A DNA stretch of 64,000 nt from Doryteuthis pealeii (Eukaryota > Mollusca > Cephalopoda > Myopsida > Loliginidae): positions 82,949,772 to 83,013,771 of the forward strand of contig CM042160.1 in assembly GCA_023376005.1 (NCBI GenBank), written 5' to 3'. The position numbers and the translations under genes were made by a program. The notes under the pieces are model-generated. The model ran no database searches. It worked only from the letters and a program-made list of their open reading frames with translations, and was not told where the DNA came from. Positions 9,115-19,806 of the stretch are shown piece by piece (within the stretch, counting starts at the first letter, position 1; each line of letters opens with the position of its first letter).

Positions 9115-9290
9115 GACAGGAAGGAAAAACTCAACACCATTATTCCATAATAAATTTATTTCAACCAAAATTGGGGCCTTTATAAATCCAAGTTGATTAT
9201 AAATCAACTTAGATTTATAAAGGCCCCAATTTTGGTTGAAATCAATTTATTATGGAATAACGGTGTTGAGTTTTTCCTTCCTTTCAAACA
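9063..9290. mobile_element. Palindromic element in a TA tract
   Basis: (TA)n 9,063-9,112, then an inverted repeat with arm 9,117-9,198 (AAGGAAAAACTCAACACC...) pairing with 9,204-9,285. No hammerhead core found. A1 only. Confidence 0.8.
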
Positions 9291-9441
9291 TAAATATTGC
9301 TCTGTATATAATCTAAAAAGATTATTATACATTGAGCTCTCTGTAGTGATTTAAAGATTCACTGTATTTATACATACTGGATCATACAATAATAATACAG
9401 TATGTCTTAGATATCATCCCTTACTACCAAGTTTTGGATAT

Positions 9442-9518
<77 letters not shown>

Positions 9519-9614
9519 CATGAAGACTCACAAATTTGTAGTGAATGGACACATAATATCTAATAATCTGAGGCAGGAGACCGGGACGCACTTCCTCATA
9601 AATTACCAAGCCAA
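9291..9614. other. AT-rich sequence, microsatellite, TIR scrap
   Basis: 9,444-9,513 is (CA)n(TA)n. 9,558-9,612 is a fragment of the right terminal repeat of the TIR transposon found intact at 15,943-16,956 (shared GAGGCAGGAGACCGGGACGC). The rest is unrecognised. Confidence 0.65.
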
Positions 9615-10890
9615 CCACCATCCACATTGACTGTAGTAGGATTGGTACACTTACTACACATGCAAAACCCCAAATTGGTTAGATGCAGCTCCCTGGCCCT
9701 GGTCATCAATCTATGTAGGACAAGGAAAAGTTTGTTACAAAACCACCACTGCTGAGCGGCTTTATATGATGCTGAGGAAAGATAGGGGAGTAAAGCCCAA
9801 AAAACAATTCAAAGCCAGAGTTCCCAAAATGGAATAACGCTGAACCTCAGCACTACACAACAATTCTTGCGACACTGCCATTTCCAAACTTGATTGGTTT
9901 CTTACCTTTCCTTTGGATTACAGCAGCAGTGTGGAGAGGGGGGATCTGCTGCTTAGGCAACAGCATATCCTCCATATCAACCCACCCAGGCTATGTAGTC
10001 CCCCCCCCCAAAAAAAAAATCCATTTGGACACTACGCCATCATCTTTCGCAGATGGAAATGCCAACAACAATGTTGAGCAAAATTGTTCATTTTTAAACT
10101 TCCATTTTGAGATGGATTAATTGATCTAGGCTTTAAATATCAACCTCGACATAATCACCTTCTAGACGTTTTAAATTCACTATAAAATTTTTAAATAAAT
10201 ACAAATAGGCCAATTGAATCAGAGATAATACTTCTTTTTTTTTTCTTTTTTGCATCAATTCAAAAAAAGATTGTTTTTAAAACTATGGACCCCCCCCCAA
10301 AAAAAAAAAACACAAAAACACGCTACAATAATTATTTTTTGAGTTTTAGTTTGGTAACTTTTAAATTTTCAAATATCTTTATTCAGGTATTGATTTTTTA
10401 TGCGTTCTTCAGGATTTGATCTTTCTAAAAATGTAAAAATTAGGGACTAGAGAATTCTTTATTCAAATGACCAAAAGTTTTTTTAAAAAAACCTTACATT
10501 ATGAATTGATAAAAAACTTTTTTCAATTTTTTTTTAATAAAATAAGCTATTCATTATAAAATTAAGTCATTATTGAATAATTTGGTGAAAATCTCATTAA
10601 AATTAGATAATTCTCTGATTTTTGGTAATAGTTTGAAAATATTAAAAATTTTCTGGGGAGAATAATGGCCATAAAAATATTAATCACGTATTTGAGATCT
10701 CTGTTGTCACGAAGGTAAGTTATCAAAGGGAGATAATTCTTCGATGAAAACTTTTAAGTTGCTTCCCTTGTCCTCATATTTGATTACATTTGGTTCACAA
10801 AGACTTGTAAAGTAATAATACACTTGAAGAAATGATGGAATATGGACAAGCTGAAATTTTAAAAGCAAAAATACTATACAAATTGTACCG
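9615..10890. repeat. Unclassified repeat plus diverged R1 copy
   Basis: 9,615-10,150 recurs at 36,100-36,600 with only small changes and has no convincing frame. 10,150-10,880 is AT-rich, with homopolymers and the second R1 copy (10,390-10,760). No gene. Confidence 0.6.
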
Positions 10891-11500
10891 ATGGTTGGTT
10901 GCTTGGTTGGTTGGTTGGATTTTACGGCATGCCAACACTTATTGGGTTATTTTATGCTGAAGACGTTTGTTTTATTCATTCTTGTTGGGTATTCAATTTT
11001 TTTCAAACTCATTTTTTCAAACACATTTTAAACTCATTTTCTAATCTATTTAACTCATAAATGGGAGCCATTGCCCCCCCCCCGGATCAGAGTGGACCTG
11101 GGAGTAATGGTAATAAAGGAATACTGATCACACTCCCCAGAGGTCCACTAGATGCAGTTTAACATAATATGCAGGACACTAAAACCCTTAGCCACCACAT
11201 TCTAGCGCATATATGATAAAAAGTGTTGCAGTTTTGCCATAAGAACAATACAGTCAGGACAATCATATAAGTGCTAGGGCTTGATGTGACCAGCTGATTG
11301 ATTGGAGAGGGCTCACTCCAACCACCTGTCTAACCTAAGTAAGAATCAGAGTGTTGCATATCATGAACTGCTCAGCCACCAGGATTCCGTCCTTAAGCAT
11401 TACGGGTCAGCAAGCATCATGGTCAACAGTTGGCCCCCATGGAGGAGTCTTACCCCTCTAGAGAGCTTCAATTGGTGTATTCTACAGCTCCAGCTGATAA
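10890..11500 (+). repeat. Dispersed repeat family D
   Basis: Begins with a GGTTGGTT microsatellite and the TTTACGGCATGCCAAC tail block, then GATCAGAGTGGACCTGGGAG and a body to about 11,480 (CTAGAGAGCTTCAATTGG). The same family occurs on plus at 37,320-37,575, 38,085-38,500 and 56,250-56,600, and on minus at 20,660-21,500, 47,350-48,056 and 51,840-51,930. No RT, no clear TIR. Probably a SINE-like or non-autonomous retroelement. Confidence 0.65.
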
Positions 11501-12484
11501 TTATATGGCTTCATGGTATAAGAATTAGCTAGATGTTAACTTGTAGATAACACCTGTATTCTTGTAATACATTAGGTTTTCTAAAAGAGAGTAACCTAAC
11601 TTAGAATATTTGGTAGGGAAAAAGACAAATCAGTTAATACAATATAACATCTAATTATACAACATACAAAGAGGGAACTAAGTTCCTGTCCCAAACCACA
11701 AAAGAGTTATAAGATGTTCAAGGAACATGAAGAAACGTTTAAATAACAAAGGGGTGGAAACCACTATTTCTCAGGAGGTCTGGGAACAAAGACAGACACC
11801 ATTGATAGTTGCTGAGGATTGCTTCCAACAACGTGTTCATAAAAGAGAGAGATTTTAGGGTTCACTCTGTCATGTAACCAAAACGGATACGTGACATCAG
11901 AACGCCCCCCCCCCTCAATGTGAAAAGGGAGACAATTCTATTTTGTCTTAACAATGGAAAAATGTAATTGTTGATCTTAATATTTAATTGATTGATTTTG
12001 ACAAACATGACAACAAAGACGTCCCAGTTTATTTGATTTTCCATTGAATAAATAAACAGAATTTGTATCTGGAAGGTTTAGATTTTAAATCAAAAAATTT
12101 AAAAAAATTAAACTATTTCTTTTTTTTATTATTTTTATTATTTTTCAGATTGTTGAGAATAACAATCTGAAAAATAAAAATAATAAAAATGATAAATAAT
12201 TTTTCAACTTTACTCCTAGAGGCCGTAGCCTAACATATTCTACCATATGCTATATAACACTGAATCTTTATAGTGAAATGTAAAAACAAAACATTTCAGC
12301 TGTTGTAATCTCCAACCTTCTTCAGGTGTTCATTGTTACTGTCCTTTGTTTGGCCTCTAATCTAAATATGTTGCGGGAATAACACAATTGTAGCCGTACA
12401 GCAGCATAAAAGGACCTGGTTGTGTGGGGGTGGCGAGAAGTTTAATTTTTTAGGTTTAAAGATGGCTGTGGTTATTCTTGGTGT
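11501..12484. other. Unclassified, one small hairpin
   Basis: Shared with 38,500-39,500. 12,119-12,197 is a compact hairpin (CAGATTGTTG..CAATCTG with A/T arms). 12,210-12,260 (TACTCCTAGAGGC...GTAGCC) recurs at 17,370. TATA-like ATAAAAGG at 12,408. No coding signal. Confidence 0.5.
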
Positions 12485-12763
12485 GTGTTCCTAGGGTTTG
12501 CTTTTAATTCCATCTTAATTGGTGGTCACGCTGAAAAGAAAGGAATTCAAAGAACGAAAAGAAAGAGACAAAGACAGAAGGTGGTTTTAGGATTTAGGCT
12601 TTATTCGCGGGTCATAGCCGCTACATGGCAAAGAAATATCTCCCTGGCCAGTAGAAGTGTCTTGTCCCAGATATGGCCTAAGTTCAAATGGCCGAGAGAT
12701 TCTCTTGGAGGTCGGAAGTGGGCCCTTTTCCCCGTATATGCTCGAAGGGTTCTTTCTGTGTGA
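12485..12763 (+). CDS. Uncertain 92-codon frame kept in both copies
   Basis: An ATG-started frame with a basic stretch (KRKRQRQK) and no recognised domain. In A2 (39,501-39,779) the frame has the same length, with two amino-acid changes visible and no frameshift. At this divergence an intact 279-bp frame is not strong evidence of selection. It could be part of an LTR or other repeat. No function assigned. Confidence 0.15.
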   Translation: MFLGFAFNSILIGGHAEKKGIQRTKRKRQRQKVVLGFRLYSRVIAATWQRNISLASRSVLSQIWPKFKWPRDSLGGRKWALFPVYARRVLSV

Positions 12764-14922
12764 AGGCTCATGGGAGTTTGTTATTTTTTATTTAAATTTT
12801 ATTCTAATCTCCACAGTTGTGTCTTGCTCGCTTGTAACATGAAAAACACAATGTAAGAGTAACGTGGATACGTGGCTTGATTCAGGTTCGCAGATGAATG
12901 AAAATTCACGTGGACTCTTAGACCAATAAAAAGACAGATTTTCTGAAGAAGCTGAGATTTTCGTGTTGGACCTGAAAAAACTAAGATAAGAGTCAAGCAG
13001 TCCCCAGTGTTACCAACTTTACCACTTTCGCCTTTGATTTTCTGCCCCAGACATTAAAAGAAAAAAAACATTAGACAATATTACAGTCCAATTTCCATAT
13101 TTTTAAAACATTTATCTCCCTTGAAATATTTCTAACCATTCAACCAATCATTCCATTTGAGCTCGATGCAATAGAAAAAATAGGATTGTCAATTTTAAAT
13201 GACACTGAATCTGAACGAATTTAAAAAGACATATGTCCATCTTTTTACGTTGTTAAGTTTCTGACCGCCATTCTTGGCCAGTTGAAAAGAACTTAAAGTT
13301 TAGTAAGTCCTGGAATCTAGAGTCCTGTGGTAAGTATACTTTGGTTCCGACATCCAAGAAGGTCCGAGCAGTAGTGCGCTAAGACCAGAACCAGTGATTG
13401 GGTAAGAGGCTGACTTCGCTGGTCACATGGTAGTTGGCGAGTCTATATGTAAAAGTAGCCATCTGGCACACGCCTTATAACAAAAAATTCCAACATACGT
13501 CCCATTGAAAAATAAATGTTTATTGCAGCAAACTAAAAATTAATAAGACAATAAAAAGAAATCTACAAAGGAGAAAATATTGTAATTCAAAAGTTTATTT
13601 TAACAACAAAAAAATAAAGAAAACTAGTGACTTGCATAATTTGTCCTTTATGTTACAGTTAACAATTTTAAGGCTCTAAGCCGAAAAAATAAAGAAAAAT
13701 GTTACAAACTATAAAAAAGGTCGTTACAGGGATTTCTACTCACAATTATAAAAGTAGGAAACGTGACAGTAAATAAATGTGTATCTGTGGCGAGCCGGAA
13801 GTTCTTACTTCAACGGACAGAAGTCGAATGACAAAAATAAGTAGTTTGCGCATGTGGACTGTGCACCCTAGTAAAAATAAGATTTAAAATAAAATTCGTA
13901 AAATTCAACCAATCAGAGGCGTTCCCGCTTAAAAAGAAAAATTATCGAAAGGAGCCTTGCTGATCCTACCTGATTACTATAAAGTCTCAGACTTTTTCAT
14001 TTTCAAGCAGAAAGATCTCATTTGCCTAAGGGAATTCACGTCACCCTTTTTAAGAACATTTCGCTTACATGCTGAAGGTATCTATCTATCTCTCTCTTTG
14101 AATAACCTATGCTTTCGGAGATAAACCTTATATTCATTCAACTTATGCCTGACTGCTTTTAAGGTGACTTTAAACTTTCACCTTTTCTTTCTCACTTTTG
14201 AACTGTGAAATACCAGCTTACATTTTACATTTGAACTTTAAAAAAAGAACTTTTGGCGGAACCTTGCCCAGTATTCAATGCTATCTTTTTGTATACATTT
14301 TGTTAATACAATTTTGTTTGTTTAATCCAGAGTTTTGTCTTCTATGCCATTGTGCTTGATTGTTTTATGGTCTTTAAATGTTTGAACACTTTTATTGAAT
14401 ATTGACATCAAACAGCCCTACCTATCACCATATATCTTTTCTTTCTCTTATTCGCTGTCGGTCAATAAAGAGCAAACTTTTCAGTCGGGTGAAAAAACAG
14501 GGTCGTCAGTCAGTCTACAATTCTTCCACTTGATGTTTCTCTCCTCTGAGTTTCTGCTATTATGTTTATGGTCAGGAGTTGAGTCTCAAAAATGTTTAAG
14601 GCTAAAATGCCTTGAAAATTAATGAAGCTTCTTGCTTCTTACAAATAAAATGGACAATATCGTCCTGTACAATGTGAAATAAAATAAAGGTTTGTTTTTC
14701 CAGCCGATATTGGCCAATAACTTTTCTTCTCTTCGGGTTAAGAAAAGAACTCTCTCAGAGAGCCAAAAATATACTATTTGGGTTTTCCAAATATATAAAA
14801 AACAATTCGAAATCTTCTTTTGAGAAGAAAATAATCCAAACTTTGTGAGATTGAATGCAATAATTCCAGGAAAGACTATGATAAACTTTCTCTAGTTTTA
14901 CCAATCTTCGTCTTATCCCTGG
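12764..14922. other. Unclassified repeats, LTR-like block
   Basis: Shared with 39,780-41,582. 13,786-14,560 has a CCAAT motif (AACCAATCAGAGG, 13,909), TATAAAG (13,979) and AATAAAG (14,465), suggesting a promoter/polyadenylation block such as an LTR, but no TSD was found. A2 lacks about 459 bases between TATG (14,108) and TATGGTCAGG (14,567). No gene. Confidence 0.45.
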
Positions 14923-15040
14923 TGTGGAGATAAAGGACGTCCATTTAGAGGGACACCGGTAGCAAAGCACTGGTAACTCGGGGGATCCTATAAATAGCAA
15001 ACCCCTCGTTCGTAGTGGTCTCATTCTGGCCAACAATATA

Positions 15041-15143
15041 TGGCGTTGCGGGCAGGATTCGAACCTGCGCGGGCATTGCCCATTGGAATTCGAATTCAAG
15101 TTGACAAGTCCATTTCCTATGACTCTAACCATTACACCACAGC
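15041..15143 (-). other. Primer-binding site extended to a full tRNA-like copy
   Basis: On the minus strand this reads as a tRNA: 5' acceptor GCTGTGG, an A-box-like D arm (GGTGTAATGGTTAGAG), an anticodon-arm region with extra bases, a class-II-type variable arm (GGGC-AAT-GCCC), T arm GCAGG-TTCGAAT-CCTGC, acceptor CCGCAAC, then G and CCA. CCA is not encoded in eukaryotic tRNA genes, so this is best read as a reverse-transcribed primer tRNA, far longer than the usual 18-nt site. Isoacceptor unassigned (serine-like arms; anticodon loop interrupted). Confidence 0.7.
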
Positions 15144-15211
15144 CAAGGGGATAGACTCCCTCACTGTGCTGGCTGATACCGACAATAGGCCACATTGCCA
15201 GTTTTACTTTT

Positions 15212-15469
15212 TTGAAGTCTCTAAATAGAGATCACCTGTTGACAGATGATAACAAGATGGCGACAGACCACGTTGATATGGAAATGGAAGAAAACCAACA
15301 CCCACCAGCGAGCCCAATTCTACGGCGTAGCACGAGGGCAACACGACTGCCAAGACCACTGTCCCCAACAATGCGAGGACCGACGCATGATTACGCGGAG
15401 TCATCCCGACAAGTGACCACAAAACAGGGGCATTGTGGTCATAGAGGGGCGGGGGTCATGTGGAGATAG
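15212..15469 (+). pseudogene. Ty3/gypsy-like Pol C-terminal tail
   Basis: The 85-codon frame includes ILRRSTRATRLPRPLSP, the Pro/Arg-rich RRSTR style of tail common after gypsy integrase. It runs into the right LTR and stops there. All catalytic domains are missing. The frame is also open in A2 (41,872-42,129). Just upstream, 15,146-15,205 matches the tail of the SINE at 34.85-34.91 kb, so the internal region is chimeric. Confidence 0.5.
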
Positions 15470-15576
15470 AGGATGTCCGTTTAGAGGGACACCGGTAGCA
15501 AAGCACCGGTAACTTGGGGGATCCTATAAATAGCGAACCCCTCGTTCGTAGTGGTCTCATTCTGGCCAACAATATA

Positions 15577-15942
15577 CCGGGGTACAAAAATTTAACATTG
15601 AAAATGTCAACGGAGACAACCTAAAACCCTTCAATCCCAATCTTCGGTCTTCTGAATTTCACGCCCCTTTCCTGGGAACAGGAAAACAGCCTCGTTTTCA
15701 CAAAACCCCCCAAAAACAACCAATCACAGACCGACCTAAAGAATCCAAGAATTCTATGGGCGTTACCAGAGAAAGGACAGAACCTTTACAAAAAAAAATA
15801 GGTTCGTATCTTTCACCGAATTAATACCATTTACAAAAATTTTTAAATAGACATTGAACTGCCTTCAACGCATATTTCAAGTTAAAAAAAATTCTCAAAA
15901 ATCTTTATATTCTAAAAATGCTAAAATTTGAATAAAGCTATT
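15577..15942. other. Unclassified, no gene
   Basis: Shared with 42,237-42,600. Nothing recognisable. Its last 8 bases, AAGCTATT, are the left TSD of the next element. Confidence 0.6.
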
Positions 15943-16956
15943 GGTAATTTATGAGGAAGTGCTTCCCGGTCTCCTGCCTCAGAAATTGCTACCCGGCGAC
16001 TATTAAAATAACGACCCAGCTATGTCGTCTCGGTGGTGTTACTTGAAAGAAAACAACCAACTTAGGGCGTTAAATGTATTTTAGAGGTGGGGGGGGCTTC
16101 TCTTTTTTTGTCGTAATTCTTATTTATTTATCGTAATTTGTTTAGAAATTTATTTATAGAAATTTGTCGTAATGTTACATAATCATTAGTAACCTAATGA
16201 TTATGACAGTAGTGTAGAAATCATTATGGCGATCAGTACAGCTGATGTCCTTGAGAGTGAGTGACAGCGTTTGACCTCACTCTGACCTTGCGGTCTGGGG
16301 ATGATCGTGAGAACTGGAAGGTGATAGAAAGCCCCCTTCCGGTTTAAGGATACTAAGTAAGTAACTTAGACAGTTAGAACTTAGAAGCGAAGCTAGCAAG
16401 ATGTGAGCTGACTGCGCAGTTGTCTGGTCTGGGATTCTACGAATAAAGTAACATCAAAAGTAAATCGAAGTCTTGTGTACTAAAAGCTATCAATGACACA
16501 AGGCTTCTGATAAGGAACGATCCCCAGCAGGAACCAGACCCGGAATCCCCAATAGAAGACCAGACGAGACCTTAGAAGATATACCAGATCCAGCCAGAAG
16601 AATAGACGACAGAGTAAGACGTAAGAAAGTATATAACATATAGATATATAGTGCCGGTAAAAAGGCACTACGTTACAGTAATTCTTGTTTAGATATGAAG
16701 ATGGATATCTATCTATCTATCTATCTACCTCAATTTGTTCATTTTTTACTTTGTTTATATATATATATCTATCCACCCATCTCCATTTGTTCATAAAGAG
16801 AAGCCCCCCCCCTCTAAAATACATTTAACGCCTTAAATTGGTTGTTTTCTTTTAAGTAACACCACTGAGACGACATAGCTCGGGACGTTATTTTAATAGT
16901 CACCGGGTAGCAATTTCTGAGGCAGGAGACCGGGACGCACTTCCTCATAAATTACC
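15943..16956. mobile_element. Long-TIR DNA transposon, non-autonomous
   Basis: Terminal inverted repeats of about 155 bp (15,943-16,106 and about 16,795-16,956) start GGTAATTTATGAGG and are flanked by AAGCTATT on both sides (15,935-15,942; 16,957-16,964), an 8-bp TSD. There is no transposase, and much of the interior is a nested LTR. An 8-bp TSD with long TIRs could fit Mutator-like, hAT or Merlin groups; not resolved. The A2 copy is 42,601-43,616. Confidence 0.8.
16173..16677. mobile_element. Nested solo LTR-like insertion, 505 bp
   Basis: Runs TGTTACATAA to ACGTTACA with GTAA on each side (16,169-16,172; 16,678-16,681). It has AATAAAG near 16,443 and a GTGCC/GGCAC hairpin at the end. The A2 copy (42,830-43,334) is also exactly 505 bp, although its left flank reads ATAA. 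Being inside the TIR transposon, it inserted later. The short TSD keeps this call tentative. Confidence 0.5.
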
Positions 16957-17024
16957 AAGCTATTTACACACAGTTATATGATATCAAATATTCCCAACTA
17001 ATACAAATTATTTATATGTAAAAA

Positions 17025-17215
17025 AATGGAAATTGGAAATGAATCCGACGATATGAGGAAGAATGAATAAATAAAAGAAAGAATAGAATGGATAATAAAA
17101 GATGAATTTAATCAATATCACGAAACACATGTGTAAGTGATATTGATTAAATTCATCTTTTATTATCCATTCTGTTCTTTCTTTTCTTTATTCATTCTTC
17201 CTCAAATTATTTATA
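17025..17215. mobile_element. F1 foldback, deletion derivative
   Basis: Inverted repeat (arms about 17,050-17,125 and 17,138-17,212) with F1 ends. The centre from CTGATGA through stem II is gone; only the GAAACACATGTGTAAGTGA part remains (17,133-17,151). No complete ribozyme. The A2 copy is 43,678-43,868. Confidence 0.75.
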
Positions 17216-17718
17216 TACAATTATATGGATATCAGGTAATCATTTCTACCAAATAATAATCATTTGTTTACTCACAATTCTATGATTTCAAGTAATTAAT
17301 GATAATAATAATCCTTCTTTAATAATAAATGACAATTTCAGTGTGTCAGTGTATCACATTTTTTAACTTTACTCCTAGAGGCTGTAGCCTAACATATTCT
17401 ACCATTTTGGAATCGGGCCAACTCTGTGAGCAAATAAACAATTATTCCAGGCCAAATCTGAACCCACAATCTGGAAATTTTTATAGGCTTTTTTACTGTT
17501 TAGTTTAATGACACGCAAATTAAACTAAATTATTCCTTACTCTGAGGATTGAGTTATGTTTGAAAAAAATTCCATTTTAATTGGTTCTAATTAGTCATAA
17601 TTTGCAATTAAGTAAAAAAAACTGAGCCATCTCTTACTTTACATTCTGCCTATCACTTTCTTCCCTCTATGTATATCTTGATTACTTCCTCGTTATATAT
17701 GTTTTTTTTCTCTGGGAG

Positions 17719-17781
<63 letters not shown>

Positions 17782-18010
17782 GAGAATTTGAAATGTACTT
17801 GTATGTTAAATTTCAAAAGCAGCAACCCCATAGCTTAAATTAGGTCAAATATATTCCCTTTCTTAGAATGATTTTCAAAATGATTTTAATGTTTTTTCCG
17901 GACGTATTTATTTAAAAAAAAAATCTAATTTGCTTTGTAAACTTGCTTTTCCCTAATCTCATTTTCTACCCAGAGCTGAATGGGTGACCCAATGGGTCAC
18001 ATTTTGTCTA
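17216..18010. other. AT-rich sequence with (GA)n
   Basis: (GA)n at 17,720-17,778, shorter in A2 (44,201-44,233). A1 has about 180 bases (17,365-17,545) not present in A2. No gene. Confidence 0.6.
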
Positions 18011-18024
18011 GTATATAGATATAT

Positions 18025-18070
<46 letters not shown>

Positions 18071-18285
18071 GAAGTGGTCAAACAATGTGTTTGAAATGGC
18101 GAAGGCCGACAATTTGTGGGAAATTATGTGCTTAATTAAAGTCATACCTAATTTGTTAATTAATTAATTATAATTAAATGAATTAGGCGTGCATATTGGT
18201 TTAATTCATTTAATTATAATTAATTAATTAACAAATTAGGTATGACTTTAATTAAGCACATAATCTCCCAAATGTATATATATAT
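18011..18285. mobile_element. F7 foldback in a (CA)n(TA)n tract
   Basis: (CA)n(TA)n 18,024-18,070, then arms around an ATTAATTAATTA-rich centre (about 18,110-18,190 with 18,195-18,270; loop AGGCGTGCATATTGG). No hammerhead. At the paralogous tract in A2 a different, ribozyme-bearing foldback sits instead (44,540-44,915). Confidence 0.75.
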
Positions 18286-18533
18286 ACAAAGTGTGTCAAA
18301 AAGTATTGCGATTTTTTGTACTTTTTGACACACTTGTTTTCTGAAAAAAGTTCCATTCATTAATTTTTTCAGAATACAAGGTGTGTCAAAAAAAAGTTCC
18401 AAGTTTAAAAGTTATATTTACCAAGATAGAAATAAAGAATGAATGGGATATTAATTTTTTTTCAGAATACAAGGTGTGTCAAAAGTACAAAAAAATCTCG
18501 ATACTTTTTTGACACACCTTGTATATATAGCCA
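18286..18533. mobile_element. Tc1/mariner-type MITE made of short hairpins
   Basis: Ends ACAA(G)GTGTGTCAAAAAGT and its inverse, adjoining TA. Two short hairpins of this terminal repeat (18,286-18,337 and about 18,470-18,533) and one internal half copy (about 18,375-18,400) are joined by CTGAAAAA/TTCAG linkers. Relatives are at 44,957-45,197 and 61,871-62,028. No transposase. The superfamily is inferred from TA insertion and TIR style. Confidence 0.65.
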
Positions 18534-19010
18534 TATTATATTTTATATATATGTAGACTTTTAAAGTAAGATCTGTTCTAAAATGATAATTTTTATAATA
18601 AATATTCAACTGAGGTTGTCATCTCTATCCATCAGCAAAGACCACTTACCTGTTTATATTGTTTAAACTCTGACAAAAATGAATGGATTAAAATCCAACC
18701 TACAAAAAATCCGCATCTCTCTGTGTGAATTACACAATTCAAAAAAGCAATGAGTGGAAATAAAAGTCAAAAGATTGGAAATTTTTTTCAAGGTCAATCG
18801 GATTAATTTCTTCTTCTTTTTCTTTTTTCTTTTTTCTTCTTCTTTTTTTTCTTTTTCTTCTTTTTCTTCTTTTTTCTTTTTTTCTTCTTTTTCTTCTTCT
18901 TCCTTTTTTTTCTTTCTTTCTTCTTTTTTTTTCTTCCTTTTTTTTCTCGTTCATTAAATCTGATTTGTCATTTGAATGAGTTGAATCGAATCAGAGTTGA
19001 CAGGATAATT
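18534..19010. repeat. AT-rich sequence with a (TTC)n/(T)n tract
   Basis: 18,808-18,950 is a pyrimidine tract on plus, mirrored as Lys/Glu frames on minus. Length differs in A2 (45,478-45,607). No gene. Confidence 0.85.
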
Positions 19011-19761
19011 TGACAGGTTCAATAGTTTAATCCAAATGAAGTGTGGGGGCATGTGTATGTGTGTGTGTGCATATATATGTGTGTGTGAGTGTACGTGTGT
19101 GTGTGTGTATGTGTAGTGCACACGTTAAATAGTTTATTCTTTATGAAGTGTGAGGGCATGTGTATGCATGTGTGTATGTGAGTATGTGAATGTGTGTGTG
19201 TGCGTGTACGTGTGTGTGTAGAGCACAGGTTAAATAGTTTAATCCAAATGAAGTGTGGGGGTGTGTGTATGTATGTATGTGCATATATATATGTGTGTGC
19301 ATGTGTGTGTGTGTTGCACACAGGTTCAATAGGTTTAATTCTTATGAAGTGTGGGGGCATGTGTATATGTATGCATGTATGTGCATATGCATGTGTGTGT
19401 GTCTGTGTGTGTGTGTGTGTGTGTACATGTGTGCATGTACGTGTGTGTCTGTTTGTGTGTGTGTATATAATGTGCACAGGTTCAATAGTTTAATGCTTAT
19501 GAAGTGTGTGTATGTGTGTGTGTTTATATATGTGTGTGTTTGTGTACATGTGTGTCTGTATGTGTATATGCATGTGGGTGTTGCATACAGGTTCAATAGT
19601 TTAATTCTTATGAAGTGTGGGGTGTGTGTATGCATGTGAGTGCATATGTATGTGTGTGTATGTGTGTGTGTTGTGTGTGTGTTTATGTGTTGTGTGTGTG
19701 TAAAACTATGTTATGTACAGGTTCAATAGTTTAATCTTTATGAAGTGAGTGAGTGTATGCA

Positions 19762-19806
<45 letters not shown>

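Larger units (their letters stand above)
14923..15576 (+). mobile_element. Short gypsy-like LTR retrotransposon, internally deleted
   Basis: Two 118-bp LTRs (14,923-15,040 and 15,459-15,576), each with TATAAATAG, flank 418 bp. A primer-binding site starts at the first base after the left LTR. The right LTR is preceded by a purine tract (15,443-15,455; clearer in A2). Internal coding is only a Pol C-terminal-like tail. Flanks CCTGG and CCGGG could be a 5-bp TSD with one change. Non-autonomous. The A2 copy (41,583-42,236) is the same length. Confidence 0.8.

Noticed and set aside
15041..15143. Functional nuclear tRNA gene
   Set aside because: Encoded CCA, position immediately after an LTR, extra anticodon-arm bases and, in A1, an acceptor mismatch fit a primer-binding-site copy better.
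14755..15195. 146-codon minus frame (and 41,415-41,855)
   Set aside because: Runs through the LTR and the tRNA-like primer copy; the FESCPQRH-like part is translated T arm.
17133..17151. Hammerhead in the deleted F1 copies (also about 43,790)
   Set aside because: Only the GAAA-stem III-UA half remains; core and stem II are deleted.
18739..18957. Lys/Glu-rich and Phe/Ser-rich frames
   Set aside because: Two strands of a TTC/T-rich tract.
19019..19639. 152- and 128-codon His/Thr and Cys/Val frames
   Set aside because: GT minisatellite translated on both strands.
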